Positions 7,754 to 13,601 of a DNA stretch of 32,159 nt are shown here, piece after piece (the first letter of the stretch is position 1; each line of letters opens with the position of its first letter). A model generated the notes under the pieces. It did not search any database. It worked only from the letters and a program-made list of their open reading frames with translations, and had not been told where the DNA came from. Origin of the DNA: Deinococcus hopiensis KR-140. GTDB taxonomy: Bacteria > Deinococcota > Deinococci > Deinococcales > Deinococcaceae. Made by a program: the position numbers and the translations under genes. The stretch spans positions 1 to 32,159 of the forward strand of contig CALPYF020000044.1 in the NCBI GenBank assembly GCA_943327755.2. The letters are read 5' to 3'.

Positions 7754-8215
7754 TCATCGGTAGGCGGGCGCCGCGGCGAAGAAACGGTAGTACGCCTTGA
7801 CCTTCTCCACGTACTGAGGCGTTTCCCCGTTGTCCGGGATTCCCCCTGCACGCTGCACCGCGCCTGGACCTGCATTGTACCCAGCCACTGCCAGTTCCCA
7901 GCTGCCCAGTTGTCCGTGCAGCTGGTGCAGGTACTTCGCCGCCCCGTGGATCGCCTGCACCGGGTCGAGCGGATTCACCCCCAGGTCCTTCGCGGTCCCC
8001 GGCATGATCTGTGCAATCCCCAGGGCTCCTTTCGAACTGGTCCGGTTGCAGAACTGGTTCTCGGTCCACAACACGCTCAGCAGCAGCTGCCGGTTCACCT
8101 GGTACGCATCGGCGTAGTACCGCGTCCAGTTCAGCAGGTCCACGGGCACATACCCGCAGGCCTGCGCTGAACTCGCCAACATTCCCATTGAAAGACATGC
8201 CGACTTGAGCTTCAT
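7754..8215 (-). CDS. virB1: VirB1-like lytic transglycosylase
   Basis: The 153-residue protein starts with a signal peptide (MKLKSACLSMGMLASSAQA) and carries an SLT-type transglycosylase domain. The catalytic Glu is E52 in VLWTENQF, followed by SSKGALGIAQIMPGTA and AGYNAGPGAV, the three usual motifs. It cleaves peptidoglycan between MurNAc and GlcNAc, opening space for the type IV secretion channel. It heads a leftward unit with the HNH and HEPN-motif genes. The start codon touches the divergent gene's promoter; a TACAGT box 8 nt before the ATG (8229-8224 on the minus strand) suggests a leaderless transcript. Confidence 0.9.
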   Translation of the reverse strand: MKLKSACLSMGMLASSAQACGYVPVDLLNWTRYYADAYQVNRQLLLSVLWTENQFCNRTSSKGALGIAQIMPGTAKDLGVNPLDPVQAIHGAAKYLHQLHGQLGSWELAVAGYNAGPGAVQRAGGIPDNGETPQYVEKVKAYYRFFAAAPAYR

Positions 8216-8239
8216 ATGCTGTTACTGTACGCTCAATTC
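8205..8239. promoter_or_regulatory. Overlapping divergent leaderless promoters
   Basis: For the rightward gene: TTGAGC (8205-8210), a 17-nt spacer and TACGCT (8228-8233), 6 nt before ATG 8240. For the leftward gene: TACAGT read on the minus strand at 8229-8224, 8 nt before the ATG at 8215. The two -10 boxes overlap in TACTGTACGCT, so polymerase probably cannot occupy both at once. Confidence 0.5.
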
Positions 8240-8638
8240 ATGACCAAAGAACAGAAACCTTCCTATGCATTCCTGAGCGACCTCATCACCGACATCCCCC
8301 CCGAGCGCCGCAAGCTGTTCATCAACGGCCTCAAGACCGCCATCCGCAGTGACCTGATCGAAGCGGCGCCCGTGGCAGACACGTTCGAGCTGACCTTCAT
8401 CGGCCTGGACGAGCAGCGCAAGAGTGTGGAGAAGTCCGCTCATCAGCACGACTTCGCCATTCACCGCACGCCCGCCTTCGAGACTTGGTTCAGCAAGCAG
8501 AAGGCCATCCAGCTCAAACGGGGCGGCGTGCACTACCCCAGCAAGGCCACCCTCACCGAAGACCCCGAAGCGTTTGCCAAGGCCATGCAGCAATTCCGCA
8601 AGCAGCACCGCGGCGGCAAGGGCAGGACCAAGCGCTAA
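8240..8638 (+). CDS. Hypothetical protein
   Basis: The protein is not recognised. It has 132 residues from ATG 8240; an in-frame ATG at 8216 would overlap the promoter. It is hydrophilic, with no signal peptide or membrane segment. Helical, charged stretches (PPERRKLFINGLKTAIRSDL) are followed by a basic tail (RKQHRGGKGRTKR), which might bind nucleic acid. It is transcribed away from the VirB1-like unit and ends just before a strong terminator, so it appears monocistronic. Confidence 0.65.
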   Translation: MTKEQKPSYAFLSDLITDIPPERRKLFINGLKTAIRSDLIEAAPVADTFELTFIGLDEQRKSVEKSAHQHDFAIHRTPAFETWFSKQKAIQLKRGGVHYPSKATLTEDPEAFAKAMQQFRKQHRGGKGRTKR

Positions 8639-8643
8639 CGCCC

Positions 8644-8699
8644 GTGCTGCTGCTGCCCCTCTGCACAGCTCCAGCAGCAGGCGGGCAGCAGCACTTTTC
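8644..8699 (+). terminator. Intrinsic terminator
   Basis: CTGCTGCCC (8650-8658) pairs with GGGCAGCAG (8683-8691), with an outer GTG/CAC extension, and is followed by TTTTCT. It lies just after the stop at 8638. Confidence 0.6.
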
Positions 8700-9087
8700 T
8701 CGTGTGGGCGCTCTATCCCTCACTTCCAGGGCGGTGCACATGCGCGCGCATGAGCAGGGGCAGAAGGCCATGCGAGATCCAGTCCAGAGGCGGTGGTGTC
8801 GTGGCACAGCAAACCCAGCGACCAGGTGGCCAAGTTGACCGTCAACCTCTTCACCGATCCAGGCGAGCGCGGTGTCGCACGCACCATCACAACCAGAGGG
8901 TCACGGCACACCTCCGGAGGCATGCGCTGCATGCGGCTGCGAAGTGCGGCAGCCAGCAGCCTTTGCAAGGCTGTTTCTGTGCATTGGGCGGGTCCGGTTT
9001 CTTCACGCGTTGAACCCCTCTAAGCTTTCCCCCTCCAGCGGTGCTACGGGGGAACAGAGGGGTTAGGGCAGGATAAGGGGGGATACC
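8700..9087. other. Palindrome-rich intergenic region, candidate oriT or centromere
   Basis: No gene is convincing here. The region holds a perfect 14-bp palindrome, CATGCGCGCGCATG (8739-8752), a perfect 10-bp palindrome, CCTCCGGAGG (8911-8920), two nearby GCATGC sites (from 8920) and a large cruciform (9013-9064). It lies directly upstream of the genes for the RHH accessory protein and relaxase, where oriT is usually found. The nic site cannot be placed from sequence alone. Confidence 0.45.
9013..9064. repeat. Long inverted repeat (cruciform)
   Basis: AACCCCTCT (9013-9021) pairs perfectly with AGAGGGGTT (9056-9064). An inner stem TTCCCCC (9027-9033) pairs with GGGGGAA (9048-9054), and AGC/GCT closes a small loop. 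It is not followed by a T-run, so it is more likely a protein-binding or oriT structure than a terminator. Confidence 0.55.
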
Positions 9088-9162
9088 ATGAGGGTTTTTC
9101 ATCGTGTAGGACAAAACATTTGGGGATACCCGTCTTCTGCGGGTATCCCCGGGGATTTTTGA
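9088..9162 (+). CDS. Possible 24-residue leader peptide
   Basis: ATG 9088 lies 5 nt after AAGGGGGGA (9075-9083 region), a good ribosome-binding site. The 24-codon frame begins MRVFHRVGQNIWGY and ends with TGA at 9160-9162, exactly abutting the ATG of the RHH gene at 9163. The downstream gene has no strong Shine-Dalgarno of its own, so translation may be coupled. The frame runs through the hairpin at 9122-9150, which would be opened by translating ribosomes. It may instead be a chance frame in oriT. Confidence 0.35.
   Translation: MRVFHRVGQNIWGYPSSAGIPGDF
9122..9150. repeat. Perfect 11-bp hairpin before the mobilisation genes
   Basis: GGGGATACCCG (9122-9132) and CGGGTATCCCC (9140-9150) form a perfect stem with a 7-nt loop, followed by GGGGATTTTT and the RHH start codon. 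It could be a transcription attenuator, an RHH-protein operator, or the inverted repeat next to nic in oriT. A GGGGATACC half also occurs at 9079-9087. Confidence 0.6.
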
Positions 9163-9597
9163 ATGCGCCGACCCAAAGTGCAGTCGCGTGTCAGCCAGGA
9201 CGTGAAGCTGGCTATCGAGAAGCTGATGGAGAAGACCGGGCTGTCGGAATCAGCGCTGGTCGAGGAGTTGCTGGTGCAGGCGCTGAGTGAGCAGGACACA
9301 GAGTTGGCCACGACGTTCCTGGTGCCCAAGCTCGAAGCCATGATGGACAAGGCGATGGATCAGTATTTCCAGCGCACCTCCAAATTGCAGGCGCGGGCGG
9401 CGCTACAGGCGACGATGAACACGCAGCTTCTGCTGGCGATGTATCAGGTGATGCATCCCAAAGCGGATGAGTCGATCTTGCGGCAGGTGTTGCAGGAGTC
9501 CAGGCGCATCGCGCATGACAGCATGACGCGGCGCAACAAGGATGTGGAGGCCGTGCTGGGTGCACTGATGGAAGTCGGTGCGGACGTCACGCCATGA
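9163..9597 (+). CDS. Ribbon-helix-helix relaxosome accessory protein
   Basis: The 144-residue protein starts with a ribbon-helix-helix fold: a beta strand (KVQSRVS), then two helices (DVKLAIEKLMEKTGL and SESALVEELLVQAL). The rest is helical and probably drives oligomer formation. Such proteins (MobC-, TraY-, NikA-like) bind oriT, bend it and recruit the relaxase, and often repress their own operon. The stop overlaps the relaxase ATG (ATGA), which supports a joint role. The palindromes just upstream are natural binding sites. Confidence 0.75.
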   Translation: MRRPKVQSRVSQDVKLAIEKLMEKTGLSESALVEELLVQALSEQDTELATTFLVPKLEAMMDKAMDQYFQRTSKLQARAALQATMNTQLLLAMYQVMHPKADESILRQVLQESRRIAHDSMTRRNKDVEAVLGALMEVGADVTP

Positions 9598-10361
9598 GTG
9601 AGGGCATGCGTAAGGGGAAGGTGGTCCGGGCCAGTGGCTTGAGTGCCCAGCTGACGGCGGGAACGCGGCGAAGTCAAGCGCGGACTGCTGGCCGGCAGAG
9701 TCGAGGGACCCGCACGGTCGCCAAGGGCAACTATGTCCGCACGAACGCGAAGGGCATGGGCAAACTGTTCGCCAGTGCGAATTACATGATGTTCCGCCCC
9801 AATGAGGAAGGGGAAACGCACCGGCAGGGGCATGATGGATTGAGGCTGCATGAGCCCCACGAGGTGCACACGTGGCTGGCGGAGCAGTCGAAAGAGCACC
9901 AGTATTGCTACCGCCTGGTGCTCAGCCCTGGCCGGAACCTGGGTGAGGAAGCCACGCTGCACTGGGCGAACCGGACACTGCGGGAGGCGGGGCACGACCG
10001 GTACATGGTCTTTGTCCATGCGGGTGAGAAGGGGCATACGCAGCAACCGCATGTGCATGTGCTGCTGATGAGTGATCTGCGGTTGGACAAGCAGGACTTC
10101 TGGATCATGCGCACGGCTGGTGACCGACTGGTTGCCGGCATTGAGGCGGCCTACCAGCACACCCCGCACCTGTCCTGGGACAAGTGGCAGGCCATGCAGG
10201 CGGAGCGGGTGGCCAAGGCGGATACGGTCGAGGATGACAGTGGGAAAACCGGTGTGAAATCCAAGGGCCAGGACGAGATGGGTGAGTCGGGGGGCAGTAA
10301 AGCGGAAGAGCCGCAGAAAGCGGAGCGGCAACGCAAGCTGCAGATGGATATGGACATGTAG
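9594..10361 (+). CDS. Compact HUH relaxase (mobilisation protein)
   Basis: The protein has only 255 residues. Its C-terminal half contains VHAGEKGHTQQPHVHVLL, in which H148 and H153-V154-H155 form the metal-binding HUH motif of relaxases. Tyr residues suitable for the nicking reaction are Y47 and Y64 (ANYMMFRP). The enzyme would cut one strand at oriT, stay covalently attached through Tyr and be exported through VirD4. The tail after about 200 is charged and low in complexity. It lacks the helicase or primase domains of larger relaxases. The order Tyr then HxHxH fits the MOBP/MOBV-like groups, but the subfamily is uncertain. Confidence 0.8.
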   Translation: MSEGMRKGKVVRASGLSAQLTAGTRRSQARTAGRQSRGTRTVAKGNYVRTNAKGMGKLFASANYMMFRPNEEGETHRQGHDGLRLHEPHEVHTWLAEQSKEHQYCYRLVLSPGRNLGEEATLHWANRTLREAGHDRYMVFVHAGEKGHTQQPHVHVLLMSDLRLDKQDFWIMRTAGDRLVAGIEAAYQHTPHLSWDKWQAMQAERVAKADTVEDDSGKTGVKSKGQDEMGESGGSKAEEPQKAERQRKLQMDMDM

Positions 10362-10389
10362 GAGGTCAGCAGGGGAGGGGAGAGTGACC

Positions 10390-10416
10390 AAGGGGGGACG
10401 CAAAGCGCCCCCCTTT
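10390..10416 (+). terminator. Intrinsic terminator after the relaxase
   Basis: AAGGGGGG (10390-10397) pairs with CCCCCCTT (10408-10415), with an inner CGC-AAA-GCG stem-loop. It ends the mobilisation unit; the T-run is short. Confidence 0.65.
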
Positions 10417-10449
10417 CGCATGCTGGGAAAGCTATGGTTCTCTTTTTGG

Positions 10450-10494
10450 TTGCAGTTGCTATCTGTGGTGCTAAGCTCGGGTTATGAGCATAAC
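10450..10494 (+). promoter_or_regulatory. Promoter with operator-like palindrome
   Basis: TTGCAG (10450-10455), a 16-nt spacer and TAAGCT (10472-10477) form a promoter for the VirD4 unit. The inverted repeat GTTATG-AG-CATAAC (10481-10494) covers the expected start of transcription, a typical repressor position. Confidence 0.5.
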
Positions 10495-10566
10495 TTTCAA
10501 TCAAGGAAGATGCCCGCCAGGGCTTCCGCTCACGCCCTCTTCGCAAGTCCAACCAGGAGGTGAGGC

Positions 10567-10992
10567 GTGACCTACATTGACCTGCGGCCGAGGTGGCTGC
10601 TCATCCTGGGCTTCGTCCTGATCTGCGCGGCCGTCATTGCTGGTGGCCTCGGTGCCGTCGCGGACATGACGGTGGTGCTGAACAGCGTCAAGGCCAAGTA
10701 CCTGGCGACGTACCAGGAACCCATGAACGTCGGCCGGTACCTGTGGCAGTGCAGCTCCAAGGCGAGTTGCATGGAAACTTACCTCGCTGCGTGGCAGGCC
10801 CCGGCGTGGCTGCGCGCCGTCCACCTGACGAATCTGGTAGCGGGCGTACTGTTCGTGTTCTACGGCCGGATCTGGAAGCCCGAGACGCTGTACCGCCGTC
10901 AGGTGCGGGTGGCCTCTGCCCGGACGGATGTGGCTAAGGATCACTCCATGACGCAGCCCAAAGGCACGCTGCAACGGATGGCGCTGAAATGA
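10567..10992 (+). CDS. Small membrane protein of the coupling-protein operon
   Basis: The 141-residue protein starts at GTG 10567, 3 nt after a near-perfect AGGAGGTGAG. Membrane segments lie at about 10-32 (LLILGFVLICAAVIAGGL) and 85-100. Two Cys residues (QCSSKASC) lie in the loop between them, which would be outside the cytoplasm and may form a disulfide. The stop overlaps the VirD4 start (ATGA), so the two are translated together. It may help assemble or anchor the coupling protein, as small TraM/VirD4 partners do. No family is recognised. Confidence 0.7.
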   Translation: MTYIDLRPRWLLILGFVLICAAVIAGGLGAVADMTVVLNSVKAKYLATYQEPMNVGRYLWQCSSKASCMETYLAAWQAPAWLRAVHLTNLVAGVLFVFYGRIWKPETLYRRQVRVASARTDVAKDHSMTQPKGTLQRMALK

Positions 10993-12887
10993 TCATCTCC
11001 TACCCACTGTTCTTCCTGCGGCTGCTCCTGATCTGGCTGTCGTTCGCCGTGGCGATCTACACGGCGCTGTACGTGTCGGGTTCGAATGCGCTGCCCCTGT
11101 ACGGCGCCGCGCTGGTCCTCTTCGCCGGTACGTTGTGGTGGTTCGACAAGAAAGACGCCTACTTCAAGTCGATGTACAACGCCCACTGGGCCACCAAAGA
11201 AGAGATTGCAGGCATGTTCGTCAAGCAGTTCACCGGCCGTGAGGTCTTCCTGGGGTACGCGTACAACCAGCCCATCGTGTTGCGTGCTGGACTGGCCGGC
11301 AAGAAGGAACTCGGTCACGTCCTGATCGTGGGCCCGTCAAGAGCGGGCAAGGGTCTGAACGCCACGGCGAACCTGCTGAACTGGACGGGCAGTACCGTGG
11401 TGGTGGACATCAAAGGCGAGTTCTACCAGAACACGTCGGGGTACCGGCAGCAGGTCATGGGGCAGGACGTGTATGTGCTCAACCCCAGCAGTGGCGCGCA
11501 GACCAGCCGCTTTGACCCCTTCCTGGAACGCGACACGGATGAGCAGCTGCTGGCCAGTGCCACCGCGATCCTGAATCCAGATGCGGACGGCAGCAACAGC
11601 GCGTTTGCCCGTCGAGCGGCGTTCGCGCTGTTCGCCATGATGAAAACGGCCAAGCTGCTGAACGAGCCCGTGATGCCGTTCATCCGCGACTGCCTGAGCC
11701 TCGGGTGCAAGGAGTGCATGGCGCTTCTGGACCGGGCCACAGACGACAAAGGGGTGAAGCGCAACCTGACCTTCTTCCTGGGAACATCACCCGCGCTCTA
11801 TGACTGGGACGGCTTTGCAGGCGATAAGTTCCTGAACAACTCCTGGATGAACCTGATCTCGAAGCTGATGTACATGCTCAGTGATGGCGTCATTGACATG
11901 ACCCTGCAGAGTGACTTCAAGGCCACGGACCTGCTGAAGAAGCCCACGAGTCTGTACATGGTGTTCCGCGAGTCGGACCTGAAGTACACCGTGCACGCGT
12001 TCTCCAGTGTCCTGCTGAGCATCATCGAGTCGATCATCAAGTATTACGACCTGCACCCGGACGAGCCCACCACGCCCATCCTGTTCATCTTTGACGAGGC
12101 GGGCCGCATCACGGTTCCCGAGCTGCCGGAGCTGACGAGCACGGTGGCCGGGCGCGGGATGGTCTGCATGATCTACGTGCAGGCGTTGGCCCAGCTCGAA
12201 ACCACGTACCAGAGCACGGGCAGTGACACGATCAAGGCGAACACGCACACCAAGATCTACTTCGCGCCGAAGGACGCGGAGACTGCGAAGTACATCAGCG
12301 ACAACGGCGGCAAGTACATGATGGAAACTCAGACGCACGGCACCGGCGGGGAGAACGAGACGGACAGCACGGGCCTGATGGCGCGGGAACTCATCACCGT
12401 GGACCAGACGCTCCAGCTGGGGCTCGGGCAGACGATCATTCACAGCAACGAGTTCCCGTACATCGCGGGCTACCGTATGGAGCCGTTCACGCTGCCGCAG
12501 TTCAAGAAGGCGCAGACGCTGCCCCCGGCGAAAGTGGTGAAGCGGGACGTGGAGAAGCTGAAGACCAGCGCCTCGGCACAGCGGACGCCGCCCCCCCCGG
12601 TGGCAGGGCAGGTGGAGCCCGGGTCGGAAGCACCAGGTGCACAAGCCGGTGAAGTGCTCAAGCCAGACGATCAACCGGGGGGAGCGACGATCCCATTCAC
12701 GCCACCGTTGAACGAGGACACACGCAAGAAACTGAAGGGCCTGGAGCAGCCGGCCGCGGCGCTCAAGCTGGAGGATGACAGCGGGAATGAGATGCCCAAG
12801 CCACTGCCGATGGACACGGAGGATGTGCCGGAAGCGGACGTGCAGGCCTTCTTTCTGAACATCAACCGTCTGCAGGACGAGGAGTAG
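10989..12887 (+). CDS. virD4: Type IV coupling protein (VirD4/TraG family)
   Basis: The 632-residue ATPase links the relaxase-DNA complex to the secretion channel. Two membrane helices (about 5-25 and 34-52) precede the cytoplasmic motor. Walker A is GPSRAGKG (115-122), followed by the family motif VVVDIKGEFY (137-146). Walker B is ILFIFDE (364-370), followed by AGR. The C-terminal region (about 500-632) is proline-rich and acidic, a likely place for substrate recruitment. It is in the second position of the operon, after the small membrane protein, and 3 nt before the next gene. Confidence 0.95.
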   Translation: MIISYPLFFLRLLLIWLSFAVAIYTALYVSGSNALPLYGAALVLFAGTLWWFDKKDAYFKSMYNAHWATKEEIAGMFVKQFTGREVFLGYAYNQPIVLRAGLAGKKELGHVLIVGPSRAGKGLNATANLLNWTGSTVVVDIKGEFYQNTSGYRQQVMGQDVYVLNPSSGAQTSRFDPFLERDTDEQLLASATAILNPDADGSNSAFARRAAFALFAMMKTAKLLNEPVMPFIRDCLSLGCKECMALLDRATDDKGVKRNLTFFLGTSPALYDWDGFAGDKFLNNSWMNLISKLMYMLSDGVIDMTLQSDFKATDLLKKPTSLYMVFRESDLKYTVHAFSSVLLSIIESIIKYYDLHPDEPTTPILFIFDEAGRITVPELPELTSTVAGRGMVCMIYVQALAQLETTYQSTGSDTIKANTHTKIYFAPKDAETAKYISDNGGKYMMETQTHGTGGENETDSTGLMARELITVDQTLQLGLGQTIIHSNEFPYIAGYRMEPFTLPQFKKAQTLPPAKVVKRDVEKLKTSASAQRTPPPPVAGQVEPGSEAPGAQAGEVLKPDDQPGGATIPFTPPLNEDTRKKLKGLEQPAAALKLEDDSGNEMPKPLPMDTEDVPEADVQAFFLNINRLQDEE

Positions 12888-12890
12888 CCC

Positions 12891-13397
12891 ATGACCTTCA
12901 TGGCCCAGGTGGTCTCGGAGCGAGGCCAGATGAACCCGGACCTGACGACGCCGGAGTGGGCAGGCGTGCTGTCCTTGATGACTTTGTTTGCCGCCGCCGA
13001 GCGACTGGGGTACGTTCGCGTGGACCCGGATGAAGTGGAGACTGCCCGCGCGCTGCATGGGTACTGTGGCGACCATCTGAAGCAGCTGTGGGCCGACGAG
13101 CAGGAAGTGTTCTCGCTGGCGTATCCGGTGGCGGGTGGGCCAGGAGGCCCGTACCTGCACTACCGGGGCACGCTGGCCACCAGTGGGAACCGCGAGGAGG
13201 GGCGCCTGGTGTACCGCGGTGTGGACTCTGCGGCGGATCTGGAGCGTGTGTACCGGCAGGGGCGGTACGGGCCACTGCTGACCCGCAATCAGGCTCTGCC
13301 GACCGAGCATCGGCTGACCTTCGAGGTCTGCCCGGACCTGCCTGCGCCAAACCGCCTGATGGTCCCTGGAATGGAAGGGGCACACCCGGAGCACTGA
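12891..13397 (+). CDS. Hypothetical protein in the VirD4 operon
   Basis: The 168-residue protein is not recognised. It is soluble, with no signal peptide; the N-terminal part is helical (PEWAGVLSLMTLFAAAERLGY) and the C-terminal part looks beta-rich and contains several Tyr-Arg-Gly motifs. It starts 3 nt after the coupling protein, so it is co-translated, and a link to substrate delivery is plausible from context only. The stop codon lies within a short tandem repeat. Confidence 0.65.
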   Translation: MTFMAQVVSERGQMNPDLTTPEWAGVLSLMTLFAAAERLGYVRVDPDEVETARALHGYCGDHLKQLWADEQEVFSLAYPVAGGPGGPYLHYRGTLATSGNREEGRLVYRGVDSAADLERVYRQGRYGPLLTRNQALPTEHRLTFEVCPDLPAPNRLMVPGMEGAHPEH

Positions 13398-13430
13398 AGG
13401 TGGGACTACTGAAGGTGGGACTACTGAAGG
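13394..13430 (+). repeat. 15-bp tandem repeat, 2.5 copies
   Basis: CTGAAGGTGGGACTA occurs at 13394-13408 and 13409-13423 and a third partial copy (CTGAAGG) runs into the terminator stem. The first copy contains the stop codon at 13395-13397. Confidence 0.8.
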
Positions 13431-13452
13431 GCGGGGGATCATCCCCCGCCTT
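13428..13452 (+). terminator. Terminator-like hairpin
   Basis: GCGGGGG (13431-13437) pairs with CCCCCGC (13443-13449), with AGG/CTT extending the base. The loop is ATCAT. There is no long T-run, so termination may be partial. It separates the VirD4 unit from the exported-protein unit. Confidence 0.5.
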
Positions 13453-13507
13453 CTGCTTGTGTGCAAGGTCTGCCGTCACTTTCGGGAAATCTTCCCCAAA
13501 CTGGTGG

Positions 13508-13519
13508 TACTCTGAGCCT
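13508..13519 (+). promoter_or_regulatory. Leaderless promoter of the exported-protein operon
   Basis: TACTCT (13508-13513) is followed by GAGCCT and an ATG at 13520. The 12 bases TCTGAGCCTATG (13511-13522) are repeated exactly at 27151-27162, where they lead into another leaderless gene. Confidence 0.45.
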
Positions 13520-13588
13520 ATGTATGCAAATCTTTCAATAAAGCGAGAGCGCTTTGGCCCGCTGCTCCAGCCGATTTCTTGTCATTAA
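13520..13588 (+). CDS. Possible 22-residue leaderless leader peptide
   Basis: The ATG lies 6 nt after TACTCT. The frame begins MYANLSIKRERFGPLL and ends in TAA at 13586-13588. That stop codon is the first part of TAAGGAGGTGA, the ribosome-binding site of the next gene, so ribosomes ending here would land on it. This suggests translational coupling or a sensing uORF. The peptide has no recognised family. Confidence 0.45.
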   Translation: MYANLSIKRERFGPLLQPISCH

Positions 13589-13601
13589 GGAGGTGAAGGT
13601 T

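Noticed and set aside
8702..9023. Several 80-100 codon frames on both strands between 8640 and 9088
   Set aside because: They overlap one another, lack ribosome-binding sites and have no recognisable product; the DNA is dominated by palindromes.
11787..13466. 559-codon minus-strand frame opposite VirD4
   Set aside because: It mirrors the coupling-protein gene and has a low-complexity, His/Arg-rich product; GC skew at third positions explains the open frame.
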